A DNA stretch of 59,221 nt from Fusibacter sp. 3D3 (GTDB lineage: Bacteria; Bacillota; Clostridia; Peptostreptococcales; Acidaminobacteraceae), in contig NZ_BDHH01000017.1 of assembly GCF_001748365.1 (NCBI RefSeq), forward strand, positions 57,788 through 117,008, written 5' to 3'. Below, in pieces: positions 7,645-16,186 of this stretch (position 1 is the first letter of the stretch; each line of letters begins with the position of its first letter). The notes under the pieces are model-generated. The model was given only the letters and a program-made list of their open reading frames with translations. It did not search any database and was not told the origin of the DNA. A program made the position numbers and the translations under genes.

Positions 7645-8622
7645 TTATACAGTGGCGTTGGTTACCGTAAAAAAATGTGATAAGTTTCCAGAGTTTAGTG
7701 CAACTCTAAATTGTGTCAAAAGGGGCGGGAACCCTTTGCTGAAGTAGTTTTTTTCACTTGGCATTAAACGCTCAATCGTTTTGTAAAAGGCATCTGTGAA
7801 CACGGATTCTGGGTTATCGTGAGTAGAAAAAAGAACGTAAAGTGCAAGCATATCCTCATGACTTAACCGAAGCGAGCGAACGGCTCTGCCCAGGGAAACA
7901 GAAGCAATGGACTGTTTAATGAGTATTTCAGTAATGTTGTTGATCAGATCTTCGGGGGCCATATCATAATGATTTGCATAAAGCGTCACCACCAAAACGA
8001 GATCGTGTTCATCGTAGTGATGGCAGAAATCATTTTCTAAATTTAAGGTCTTGATATAGTATTCGCAGTACCATAAGCCTATTTCTTTCATAGGATCGTA
8101 AAACAATGGATAGTCAATCATGCCGCTGGTGATATTGGGCATATATTCACAATCGTAAGTTTTGAAAAAAAGTTCTAGTCCTGGATAAATGGTATCTGTA
8201 TAGGCATCAATGGCAATTCCCAAATGCATGGATTTGAGATATTTGTAGGAGAGCTCTAGTTGAGTAAATTTTTTTTTGAGATAATTTTTACCTTCGTGAT
8301 AAAAACTTGAAACGTTAAAAGTCATAAGCTTCTCAAAAGCATCGTCTATATCGTTAAACGATCTGAAATAAGCATCAATAGTGTAGACCACGCCGTTATA
8401 TAAGTCTATGCCCACGTCTGTTTTAACGGAAGCGCTTTTGCCTTTTGTATACCTGAGTAGGTTGTCGCTCATGAGTTTCATAATATCAATCTGAACTTGT
8501 TCCACTTGACTTGCATCAATGCTACCTTTTTGCAAACCGTATTCAAGCATGGAAAATGTCCATTTTTCAACATTGGGAATAAACGCTGTGTAATTTGATT
8601 TTTTCATTAAAATATGAGTCAA
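7645..8622 (-). CDS. DUF6179-like protein
   Basis: A 325-residue protein without signal or membrane segments, helical throughout. It resembles the DUF6179 family of Firmicutes, always found beside a DUF6323 gene, which is the case here at a 10-bp gap. No catalytic motif is visible. TTG is taken as start because AGGAGG lies 6 bp upstream; the next ATG is 15 bases further and too far from that site. The family function is unknown. Confidence 0.65.
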   Translation of the reverse strand: MTHILMKKSNYTAFIPNVEKWTFSMLEYGLQKGSIDASQVEQVQIDIMKLMSDNLLRYTKGKSASVKTDVGIDLYNGVVYTIDAYFRSFNDIDDAFEKLMTFNVSSFYHEGKNYLKKKFTQLELSYKYLKSMHLGIAIDAYTDTIYPGLELFFKTYDCEYMPNITSGMIDYPLFYDPMKEIGLWYCEYYIKTLNLENDFCHHYDEHDLVLVVTLYANHYDMAPEDLINNITEILIKQSIASVSLGRAVRSLRLSHEDMLALYVLFSTHDNPESVFTDAFYKTIERLMPSEKNYFSKGFPPLLTQFRVALNSGNLSHFFTVTNATV

Positions 8623-8632
8623 TTGAATCCTC

Positions 8633-9052
8633 CTAAAATTTATTGTGAATATGTCGCAAAACCTTGTCTAAATCCCGATCTCTTAAAAGTTCGATTGAAC
8701 CGCCTGACTTGCCATTGTAGTATTTTACCATTAATTCAATCAGTTCATCATCGGATAGGACTTCGAACATCTCGTTTTTCATGTAATAAAAGGTTTCGAT
8801 GAGATCGTCTAAAATCTCCACATAATCCGCTTGCTGGATGTAGGGGGAATCTAAAAAGGCTTCAATGATTTTACCTATGGTGGCACTACCGACTTCTATA
8901 CGACCATGTGAAATCAAAGCCTGATTCCTAGCTTCGATTAGAACCAGAGCGTCTTCAGAGGTTAATTTAAGGCCATAAAGGCCAGATCGATCGTTGGATT
9001 CCAGTATTTCTTCGAGCGCTAATTTTTGAGATAAGAGTTCAAGCGAAAACAT
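8633..9052 (-). CDS. DUF6323 family protein
   Basis: A 139-residue protein recognised as DUF6323-like from segments such as GLKLTSEDALVLIEARN, a central FLDSPYIQQADYVEIL and a C-terminal LSDDELIELMVKYYNGKSGGS. It is soluble and helical. GAGGAGG lies 6 bp before the ATG. It is the first gene of the two-gene minus-strand unit with the DUF6179-like gene. The role is unknown, and the fixed pairing suggests a complex. Confidence 0.72.
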   Translation of the reverse strand: MFSLELLSQKLALEEILESNDRSGLYGLKLTSEDALVLIEARNQALISHGRIEVGSATIGKIIEAFLDSPYIQQADYVEILDDLIETFYYMKNEMFEVLSDDELIELMVKYYNGKSGGSIELLRDRDLDKVLRHIHNKF

Positions 9053-9173
9053 TTTTGCCTCCTCAAAATTAAATTTTAGTAAAAGCTATTGACAAACAAG
9101 GTAGTTCTATGCTAATGTATAGTAGAGTAGTGACGTTTATAATTTGCAACTCTATAATGTTATATATTATCAC

Positions 9174-9185
9174 GAACGCTCGTTT
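9174..9185. promoter_or_regulatory. Possible LexA-type box
   Basis: GAACGCTCGTTT matches the Gram-positive SOS core GAAC-N4-GTTC with one mismatch. It is about 120 bp before the DUF6323 start and 106 bp before the acetyltransferase. It is much weaker than the lexA-proximal boxes at 52171 and 52202 and could be a chance or TetR-type site. Confidence 0.25.
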
Positions 9186-9290
9186 TTTGCAAGACGGGTG
9201 TGCGTGTTTTTTTTTGCCCTTAATTAGACAATGTGATATGATTATAGCAACAGATCTCAATAAAAAGGGTTTATAGAATGGAGTGAATAT

Positions 9291-9809
9291 ATGATTTTCA
9301 TAGAGAATGAACACATCAAATGTCGTGCCACGTTATCTGCAGATTTGGAGTTCGTAAAGACCGCTGAGGGTGATGCCGAGAATTCAAGATTCGTCAGTCA
9401 ATGGACTGTATCACAGCATCTTGCAGCGATTGGAGATGAAGATCAGATGCACATTACTATTGAGGATTCAAAAACGGGTAAAAAGGTGGGCTATATGCTC
9501 GTTGCAGGGCTTAAAAACAATAATAACAATATAGAGCTCAGACGGATTGTCATTACGGATAAAGGACATGGCTATGGGCGTCAGGCTTTTATATTAATGA
9601 AGCAATATATTTTTGATGAGTTAAAGGCGCATCGTTTATGGTTAGATGTGAAGACCTATAACGAGAGAGGACGTCACCTCTATAAATCAGAAGGCTTTGT
9701 GGAAGAGGGCATCATGAGAGAAAGTACATTTTATAACGGACAATATGACTCTATGGTGATCATGTCGATTTTGGAGCATGAATATCGGGAATTTGTGCAT
9801 ATGTTGTAG
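9291..9809 (+). CDS. GNAT family N-acetyltransferase
   Basis: A 172-residue GNAT protein of the RimJ/RimL-like kind. Core strands and the acetyl-CoA loop (DKGHGYGRQAFILMKQYIF) fall at about residues 86-105, followed by AHRLWLDVKTYNERGRHLYKSEGFVEEG, the typical motif B region. The substrate cannot be told from sequence. It starts at ATG with GGAGTGAATAT upstream and is followed 13 bp later by the glycosylase gene with its own ribosome site. Confidence 0.85.
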   Translation: MIFIENEHIKCRATLSADLEFVKTAEGDAENSRFVSQWTVSQHLAAIGDEDQMHITIEDSKTGKKVGYMLVAGLKNNNNNIELRRIVITDKGHGYGRQAFILMKQYIFDELKAHRLWLDVKTYNERGRHLYKSEGFVEEGIMRESTFYNGQYDSMVIMSILEHEYREFVHML

Positions 9810-9822
9810 GGAGGCAGATATT

Positions 9823-10392
9823 ATGTCAAAAATAAGATGTGAATGGGCCTTGTCCCACGAGCTCAATCACGAGTATCACGACAAAGATTGGGGCGTCCCC
9901 GTACATGATGACCGAAAACTATTTGAAATGTTCAACCTTGAAGGTGCTCAGGCAGGGCTTTCGTGGCTTACGATTTTAAAGAGACGCGCAGACTATAACT
10001 GCGTCTTTGAAGATTTTGATCCCCACAAACTTGCGACATATACGGATGAACAGTTAGAAGCCATTTTACTGGATGCGCGGATTATTCGCAACCGATTAAA
10101 AGTCTTTTCAGTGAGAAGCAATGCAGTGGCTTATTTAAAGGTGGTAGAAGAATTTGGGAGCTTTGATGCTTATATCTGGCAATTCGTCGGAGGCAAGCCC
10201 ATTGTAAATGCCTTTAAGCACATGAAAGAGGTGCCTGTGAGTACACCTGAAAGCGATGCTATGAGTAAAGACCTCAAAAAGAGAGGCTTTAAATTCTGTG
10301 GCACAACGATTTGTTATGCATATATGCAAGCTGTGGGTATGGTGAATGATCATACGGTGGATTGTTTTAGATATAACGAAGTGCAAATATAG
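9823..10392 (+). CDS. tag: DNA-3-methyladenine glycosylase I
   Basis: A 189-residue base-excision repair enzyme that removes 3-methyladenine from alkylated DNA. The signature region CEWALSHELNHEYHDKDWGV is present, along with LEGAQAGLSWLTIL and a C-terminal NDHTVDCF. Cys at residue 6, the His in YHD and the His and Cys near the C-terminus match the zinc-snap ligands of TAG. The start is placed at the ATG preceded by GGGAGG rather than an upstream in-frame ATG lying inside the acetyltransferase gene. The pair may be co-transcribed. Confidence 0.93.
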   Translation: MSKIRCEWALSHELNHEYHDKDWGVPVHDDRKLFEMFNLEGAQAGLSWLTILKRRADYNCVFEDFDPHKLATYTDEQLEAILLDARIIRNRLKVFSVRSNAVAYLKVVEEFGSFDAYIWQFVGGKPIVNAFKHMKEVPVSTPESDAMSKDLKKRGFKFCGTTICYAYMQAVGMVNDHTVDCFRYNEVQI

Positions 10393-10459
10393 GATTGAAT
10401 TTTTGGACCTTTAGTGGTATAGTAAAACGATGGAATTGGCACTTTAAAATTTAATATTT

Positions 10460-10528
10460 ACTCGTATAAGTTTGATAATAGGGTTCAAACGTTTCTACAA
10501 ACTACCTTAAATAGTTACAGGCTACGGG
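10460..10528 (+). promoter_or_regulatory. Purine riboswitch aptamer (atypical)
   Basis: P1 is ACTCGTA (10460-10466) with TACGGGT (10523-10529). P2 is GTTTGA/TCAAAC with GG in its loop. J2/3 is TTTCTAC. P3 is AACTA/TAGTT with loop CCTTAAA. The J3/1 pyrimidine is C, as in guanine rather than adenine sensors. Unlike the canonical aptamer, three extra nucleotides separate P3 from the CTA of J3/1, and the usual A before C is G. It precedes xpt, the classic target. Confidence 0.82.
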
Positions 10529-10616
10529 TTCGGTAAAATTTGAGTATATCTATAGTAGGATACTGCACCTGATCAATGTAGTGTTATTGCTATATTTATA
10601 TCTCAAGTTTTTCAGG

Positions 10617-10642
10617 AACTCTGCCTTTGGCAGAGTTTTTTT
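10617..10642 (+). terminator. Riboswitch terminator before xpt
   Basis: AACTCTGCC (10617-10625) pairs with GGCAGAGTT (10629-10637) over TTT, followed by a T-run. It lies about 80 bases past the aptamer and 100 bases before xpt, as expected for a purine-induced transcription-off switch. Confidence 0.85.
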
Positions 10643-10745
10643 ATACAACCAACATGGAACTAAACGGTTTCTTCGAAAATTAAGCTTGAAAACATCAGTG
10701 AAAATCAGGTTGTGGCATCTAAAAACAGATAAAAAGGAAAAGTGA

Positions 10746-11333
10746 ATGGAATTATTAAAACAAAAAATTTTAAAAGAAGGCACGACAGTGGGACCTGAAA
10801 TCCTAAAGGTGGATTCTTTCTTAAATCACCAAATGGATATTAGGCTCATGCAAGAGATCGGTAAGGAATTTCACAGACGCTTTAAAGATCATCAAATCAC
10901 TAAGATTTTAACGATTGAAGCTTCTGGAATTGGTATCGCCTCTATTGCGGCAATTTATTTTGACGTCCCTGTGGTATTTGCTAAGAAAGTACAATCTAAG
11001 AATTTAGATGCAGAGACGTACAAAAGCAGTGTGTATTCTTTTACTAAAGAAGCTTATTATGATGTCAAAGTTTCAAAACGCTATTTATCCAGTGATGATC
11101 ACATCTTAATTTTGGATGATTTCTTGGCGAATGGACGTGCGGCACTTGGACTCATTGAGATTCTTGAGCAAGCAGGCGCCACTTTAGAGGGCGTCGGGAT
11201 TGTGATTGAAAAGGGATTTCAAGAAGGTGGGCAAATTTTGAGAGATAAGCATATCCACTTAGAATCTTTGGCAATTGTAAATCGTTTTGAAGATGGAAAA
11301 ATCACTTTTATCGAACAAAAGCAAACGCGTTAA
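10746..11333 (+). CDS. xpt: Xanthine phosphoribosyltransferase
   Basis: A 195-residue purine salvage enzyme converting xanthine plus PRPP to XMP. It begins MELLKQKILKEGTTVGPEILKVD, the conserved Xpt N-terminus, and carries the PRPP loop ILILDDFLANGRAALGL near residues 121-137. The length is normal. AAAAGGAAAAG precedes the ATG. The riboswitch upstream and the BMP-type nucleoside transporter 19 bp downstream show one purine uptake and salvage operon, repressed when purine is plentiful. Confidence 0.95.
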   Translation: MELLKQKILKEGTTVGPEILKVDSFLNHQMDIRLMQEIGKEFHRRFKDHQITKILTIEASGIGIASIAAIYFDVPVVFAKKVQSKNLDAETYKSSVYSFTKEAYYDVKVSKRYLSSDDHILILDDFLANGRAALGLIEILEQAGATLEGVGIVIEKGFQEGGQILRDKHIHLESLAIVNRFEDGKITFIEQKQTR

Positions 11334-11352
11334 CTTAGGAGGAGAAGAGTAA

Positions 11353-12507
11353 ATGAAAAAAATATTATCATTAATGGTCGTCTTTATGCTAATCTTTGCA
11401 ATGACAGGATGTTCATCAAAACCAGCAGAACCAGCAGCTGATGCAGAAAAACCGGCAGAGCCCGCACAAGCAGAGTCTACAGCGACAGAACCTGTAGCTT
11501 CAACAATCGCGCCAGAAGATTTAACCGTTGGTTTTATCTATGTTGGCCCAATTGGTGATGGCGGTTACACTTATGCACATGATCAAGGCCGTTTATATTT
11601 AGAAGAAAAATTAGGTGTAAAAACCATCTATAAAGAGTCTGTTCCTGAGACTCAAGAAGTAGAACAAGAGATCAGAAATATGGTAGACCAAGGGGCTAAA
11701 GTTATTTTCGCAACAAGCTTTGGACATATGGACTACACTGAAAAAATGTCTAAAGAATTTCCTGAAGTTGCATTTTTCCATTGCTCAGGTTACAAAACAA
11801 CTGAAAACATGTCCAGTTATTTTGGTAGAATGTACGAAGCGAGATATCTTTCGGGTATCGTTGCGGGCATGAAAACAGAGACTGACGAAATTGGCTATGT
11901 CGCTGCATTCGCAATTCCTGAAGTAATCAGAGGCATCAATGCCTTTACATTAGGGGTTCAATCTGTCAATCCAGATGCAACTGTGAAAGTGGTTTGGACT
12001 TCAACTTGGTATGATCCAGCAAAAGAAAAAGAAGCGGCAATTTCACTGTTAGATCAAGGGGTAGATATCATCGCTCAACATCAAGATACAACAGGACCTC
12101 AACAAGCGGCTGAAGAAAGAGGCGCATTCTCAATCGGTTACAATACTGACATGAGCACTATGGCACCTAAAGCCTACATGACAGCACCGGTTTGGAACTG
12201 GGGTCCATACTATACAGCACAAGTTCAAAGCGTTTTGGAGGGTACATTTAAATCCGAAGCGTACTGGGGTGGTATGGAAGATGATGTCGTAAAACTTGCG
12301 CCACTTACAGAAAATGCACCTGCTGGTGCTGGTGAAGCTGTTGATGCGGCAACTGCTAAGATTTTAGACGGCTCTTTAGTGGTATTTACAGGCCCTATTT
12401 TAAATCAAGCGGGGGAAGTCGCTGTAGAAGAAGGTAAATCTTTAACAGACGAAGAAATGCTAAACATGATGTGGTTTGTCAAAGGTGTAGAAGGTAAAAT
12501 CGAATAG
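11353..12507 (+). CDS. BMP family substrate-binding lipoprotein
   Basis: A 384-residue PnrA/BMP-type lipoprotein capturing nucleosides for the ABC transporter encoded next. The signal peptide ends in AMTGC, a lipobox with Cys20, then an Ala/Glu/Pro-rich linker to about residue 55. The binding domain starts at LTVGFIYVGPIGDGGYTYAHDQG, the BMP signature, and includes ATSFGHMDYTEKMSKEFPEVAFFHCSGY. AGGAGG precedes the start. The place between xpt and the transporter genes fits purine nucleoside uptake. Confidence 0.92.
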   Translation: MKKILSLMVVFMLIFAMTGCSSKPAEPAADAEKPAEPAQAESTATEPVASTIAPEDLTVGFIYVGPIGDGGYTYAHDQGRLYLEEKLGVKTIYKESVPETQEVEQEIRNMVDQGAKVIFATSFGHMDYTEKMSKEFPEVAFFHCSGYKTTENMSSYFGRMYEARYLSGIVAGMKTETDEIGYVAAFAIPEVIRGINAFTLGVQSVNPDATVKVVWTSTWYDPAKEKEAAISLLDQGVDIIAQHQDTTGPQQAAEERGAFSIGYNTDMSTMAPKAYMTAPVWNWGPYYTAQVQSVLEGTFKSEAYWGGMEDDVVKLAPLTENAPAGAGEAVDAATAKILDGSLVVFTGPILNQAGEVAVEEGKSLTDEEMLNMMWFVKGVEGKIE

Positions 12508-12520
12508 ATAGGAGCTCACG

Positions 12521-14032
12521 ATGCAACAAGAAGTTTTCGTGCAAATGAACAATATTTGTAAAACTTTTGGGTCGGTTAGAGCTAATTACAATATCAATTT
12601 TAGTGTAAATAAAGGTGAGATTCACGCATTGCTCGGTGAAAACGGTGCAGGCAAGAGTACACTTATGAACATGCTGTCAGGTATTTACAAGCCTGACAGC
12701 GGTTCTGTTTTTATACATGGTAAAGCAGTTAAGTTCAATTCCCCAAAAGACGCCATCAATCAAAAGATCGGTATGATCCATCAGCATTACAAACTCGTAG
12801 AGGTGCAGTCAGCCAAGGCAAATATCATTCTTGGACAGGCTGGATCACTTTTTGTTAATGAGAAGAAAATCAGTTCAGAAATAAAAGCGATATCAGAAAA
12901 CTATGGCATTCCAATAGATCCTGATAAAAAAGTATACAATATGTCAATCGGCGAAAAACAATCTGTCGAAATATTGAAAGTTTTATATCAAGGAGCAGAC
13001 ATTCTCATTATGGATGAACCCACAGCGGTTCTAACACCTCAAGAGACAGAAAAACTCTTCAAAATTATAAAAAACATGGCCAAAGAAGGCTGTGCAGTGA
13101 TCATTATCACGCATAAACTCCATGAAGTCATGGCGATTTCAGATCGCGTAACGGTACTTCATAAGGGCACAACAGTGGCCACTGTAAAAACAAAAGCATC
13201 TTCACCAAAAGAATTGACGGATCTCATGGTTGGGAAAGCGGTCAATCTCTCCATTAAAAGACCACAAGTGAATCGCGGCAATGCGGCTTTAAAAATAGCG
13301 GACTTAGTCGCCTATGATCAAGACAAAGTAAAAGTGCTTGATGGTGTAAGCTTTGATCTTTTTGAAGGGGAAATTCTTGGCGTAGCAGGCGTTGTGGGAA
13401 GTGGTCAAAAGGAACTCTGTGAGGCTATTGCGGGTCTTTATGCGGTGAACTCGGGTTCTATTACGTATAACGCTGAAAATATTTTGGGGCTTTCACCAAG
13501 GGCGATTATAAAACGTGGGATAACGATGAGCTTTATTCCTGAAGATCGTCTGGGTATGGGACTAGTGGCCTCTATGGATATGGTCGATAATTATTTGTTG
13601 AAAGCGCATCATAATCAAACAGGTATTTTTTTAAAGCGCAAACCGATTATGGCCAAATGTGAGCATATGATCAATCAACTTGAGATTAAAACACCAGGCA
13701 TTCATCATCCCATCAAGCAGTTATCGGGTGGGAATATACAAAAGGTCCTCATTGGCCGCGAAATTGAAACGAATCCACATGTACTCATTACCGCTTATGC
13801 AGTTAGGGGCCTTGATATAGGTGCATCTCATACCATTTATGACCTCATCAATGATCAAAAACAAAAAGGGGTTGCAGTCCTCTTTATCGGTGAGGATCTT
13901 GATGTGTTACTAGAACTTTGTGATCGCATTATGGTGCTTTGTGATGGTAAAATCACAGGGATCGTAAAAGCGGATGCGGTGACCAAGGAAGAGCTAGGTT
14001 TAATGATGGCAGGGGAGGCGATATCGTGTTAA
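12521..14032 (+). CDS. Nucleoside ABC transporter ATP-binding protein
   Basis: A 503-residue protein with two fused nucleotide-binding domains, as in NupO and RbsA. The first has Walker A GENGAGKST near residue 40 and Walker B ILIMDEPTAVL. The second has a degenerate Walker A (GVVGSGQKEL near 290), signature LSGGNIQKVLIGREI and the D-region VRGLDIGA. In this second half the usual AxPTRGLD reads AYAVRGLD, so hydrolysis there may be weak, as often in this class. It sits 14 bp after the binding protein and overlaps the permease by 7 bases. Confidence 0.92.
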   Translation: MQQEVFVQMNNICKTFGSVRANYNINFSVNKGEIHALLGENGAGKSTLMNMLSGIYKPDSGSVFIHGKAVKFNSPKDAINQKIGMIHQHYKLVEVQSAKANIILGQAGSLFVNEKKISSEIKAISENYGIPIDPDKKVYNMSIGEKQSVEILKVLYQGADILIMDEPTAVLTPQETEKLFKIIKNMAKEGCAVIIITHKLHEVMAISDRVTVLHKGTTVATVKTKASSPKELTDLMVGKAVNLSIKRPQVNRGNAALKIADLVAYDQDKVKVLDGVSFDLFEGEILGVAGVVGSGQKELCEAIAGLYAVNSGSITYNAENILGLSPRAIIKRGITMSFIPEDRLGMGLVASMDMVDNYLLKAHHNQTGIFLKRKPIMAKCEHMINQLEIKTPGIHHPIKQLSGGNIQKVLIGREIETNPHVLITAYAVRGLDIGASHTIYDLINDQKQKGVAVLFIGEDLDVLLELCDRIMVLCDGKITGIVKADAVTKEELGLMMAGEAISC

Positions 14033-15093
14033 GAATGGTCAAACGAACAGATATGACGTCTGACAAGGCAGCTTTAATCCGCGTTTTTTCAATTTTATGT
14101 GCACTTTTTACAGCGGGCCTTTTCATTGCAATTATGGGTCATAATCCGATACACGTATTTTCATCTATGTTTATGGGGGCATTTGGATCGGTTTTTAGGA
14201 TTAAGGACACCTTAACCATCTCAATCCCCTTAATCTTGACTTCCGTTGGCATCATGATCGCTTTTAAAATGAAATTTTGGAACATCGGTGGTGAAGGTCA
14301 GATTTTAATGGGTGCATTTTTTGCAAGTTTTATTGCCCTGAATTTTGACTCAGTACCCAAACCGCTTTTACTTCTGATGATGTTCATAGCGGGTTTTATT
14401 GGCGGTGGCTTATGGGCCTTGTTGCCTGCATTTTTAAAAGTCAAATTTGATACGAATGAAACGATTATTACTTTGATGCTCAACTATATTGCCATCAAGT
14501 GGATCACATACTTGCAGTATGGGCCTTGGAAAGATCCAAAATCTATGGGATTTCCAAAAATTGCGAACTTTTCTGACGCTGCTATTTTACCTAAAATTTT
14601 AGGGGTTCATGCGGGATGGCTCATCACTTTAGTCATCGTTGTTGTGGTCGCTGTTATGATGAAATATTCCAAAAAAGGTTATGAGATCGCGGTGGTAGGC
14701 GAGAGCATAGATACCGCTAAATATTCTGGGATCAATGTGAACAGAGTGATTTTGAGTGCGCTTTTTGTCAGTGGCGGTCTTTGTGGTATCGTGGGTATGA
14801 TGGAGGCTTCGGCCGTTAATCAGACGCTCACAGCCTCACTTTCTGCGGGTTATGGTTATACGGCGATTATCACCACATGGCTTTCTGCGCTTAATGCCGC
14901 TGTGATTATCCCTGTATCGATCTTGTTTGCGGCTATGATCAAAGGCGGCAGTTTCATTCAGACGGCTTTTCAAATTCCACAAGCAGCTGCGGATGTTCTA
15001 CAAAGCATTATTCTTTTCTTTGTCATTGGCAGTGAGTTCTTTGTTCAGTATAAATTAGTGCCTAAATCGAGTAAAAAGGAGGAACGCACATGA
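14026..15093 (+). CDS. Nucleoside ABC transporter permease 1
   Basis: A 355-residue inner-membrane permease of the BPD_transp_2 (NupP-like) family with about ten hydrophobic segments. Family motifs include MAFKMKFWNIGGEGQILMGA-like sequence near residues 80-100 and the cytoplasmic loop VGESIDTAKYSGINVNRV near 225-242. It overlaps the ATPase gene (GTG..TTAAG region) and the next permease, indicating tight coupling. It starts at a non-ATG codon within the upstream gene; an ATG four codons later is possible. Confidence 0.9.
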   Translation: MLRMVKRTDMTSDKAALIRVFSILCALFTAGLFIAIMGHNPIHVFSSMFMGAFGSVFRIKDTLTISIPLILTSVGIMIAFKMKFWNIGGEGQILMGAFFASFIALNFDSVPKPLLLLMMFIAGFIGGGLWALLPAFLKVKFDTNETIITLMLNYIAIKWITYLQYGPWKDPKSMGFPKIANFSDAAILPKILGVHAGWLITLVIVVVVAVMMKYSKKGYEIAVVGESIDTAKYSGINVNRVILSALFVSGGLCGIVGMMEASAVNQTLTASLSAGYGYTAIITTWLSALNAAVIIPVSILFAAMIKGGSFIQTAFQIPQAAADVLQSIILFFVIGSEFFVQYKLVPKSSKKEERT

Positions 15094-16013
15094 TAACTGC
15101 ATTTTTTACTGCTGTGATTATTGCGGGGACACCGTTACTTTTTGCAACGCTTGGTGAGCTTATCACTGAAAAAGCAGGCCACCTGAATTTAGGTGTTGAG
15201 GGGATGATGCTCATAGGAGCTGTTGCGGGATTTGGTGTGGGACTTTACACTTCAAATCCGATTTTTGCGATGATCGCTGCTATGATTGCAGGTGCAGCCT
15301 CTGCTCTCATTTATGGGTTTTTAACGGTGACTTTAAGAGCTAATCAAGTTGTTTCAGGGCTTTCCCTCACAATTTTCGGAACAGGCCTATCCAGTTATAT
15401 CGGTACAGCTTTCGTGGGGCAAAAACTATCCGAAGGTATCATCAATTTTTATAACCCTGTGGCAATTCCGCTATTGTCTGAGATACCTTTTATTGGACAA
15501 ATTGTATTTAATCAGGATATTTTTATATACTTCGGCTATTTATTAGCGGTTTTAGTGGGCATTTATCTCTATAAAACGAGATTGGGACAGAATTTAGTTG
15601 CTGTGGGTGAAAATCCTGCGGCTGCAGATGCGTCTGGCATCAACGTCAATTTGTATAAGTATGTCCACATTTTAATGGGAGGTGCTTTATGCGGATTAGG
15701 GGGCGCTTATTTATCCATCGTTGAAGTGCCTCAATGGCAGGATAACATTACTGCTGGTAGAGGCTGGATCGCCATAGCGTTGGTGATTTTTTGCAAATGG
15801 AATCCTTATAAAGCGCTTTTCGGAGCCTATTTATTTGGCGGGCTCAGTATTATTGGTTTTCGTCTGCAACAATTTAACATTTCACAAAATCTTCTGGATA
15901 TGTTACCCTATTTAGTAACTATTATTGTTTTGGTACTGAGTTCTGTTAAACATTCTAAAGAAAGTGCACCGCCTCAAGGTCTAAGTGTGCCTTATTTTAG
16001 AGAAGAACGATAA
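15090..16013 (+). CDS. Nucleoside ABC transporter permease 2
   Basis: A 307-residue NupQ-like permease and the last gene of the purine operon. Motifs include PLLFATLGELITEKAGHLNL near the N-terminus and the coupling loop VGENPAAADASGINVNLYKY near 175-194. About eight membrane segments are present. GGAGG lies just before the ATG, inside permease 1. No T-rich terminator follows; instead a dispersed palindromic repeat begins 2 bp after the stop and may act as the 3' end. Confidence 0.9.
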   Translation: MITAFFTAVIIAGTPLLFATLGELITEKAGHLNLGVEGMMLIGAVAGFGVGLYTSNPIFAMIAAMIAGAASALIYGFLTVTLRANQVVSGLSLTIFGTGLSSYIGTAFVGQKLSEGIINFYNPVAIPLLSEIPFIGQIVFNQDIFIYFGYLLAVLVGIYLYKTRLGQNLVAVGENPAAADASGINVNLYKYVHILMGGALCGLGGAYLSIVEVPQWQDNITAGRGWIAIALVIFCKWNPYKALFGAYLFGGLSIIGFRLQQFNISQNLLDMLPYLVTIIVLVLSSVKHSKESAPPQGLSVPYFREER

Positions 16014-16014
16014 A

Positions 16015-16115
16015 ATCATTAGTTTTCGTCCAGCTTAGAGTCAGGAATGTTCAACCTGCTCTAAGCGGTTAGACGAAAACGTGTCCAGCAAAACGAAGTG
16101 TAGGCGGACAATGAT
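16015..16115 (+). repeat. Dispersed palindromic element, copy 1
   Basis: A roughly 100-bp element. The ends are ATCATTAGT and ACAATGAT, an imperfect terminal inverted repeat. Inside, a stem of the type CGTCCAG-CTTAGAG-(T)CAGG folds over the loop AATGTTCAA to CCTG-CTCTAAG, then a tail with GTCCAGCAAAACGAAGTG and GGCGGACAATGAT. The same element occurs inverted at 49861-49957. Both copies directly abut the 3' end of a gene. Confidence 0.75.
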
Positions 16116-16186
16116 AAAATTGTTTTTTTCAGATTTCTGAACCAGAACGCAAACCTAGAACGAGAGCCTAGGAGGTATAAGAGATC

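Noticed and set aside
9778-9822. Longer N-terminus for the 3-methyladenine glycosylase
   Set aside because: The extra 15 codons lie inside the acetyltransferase gene and lack a ribosome site; the ATG at 9823 has GGGAGG and fits the family start.
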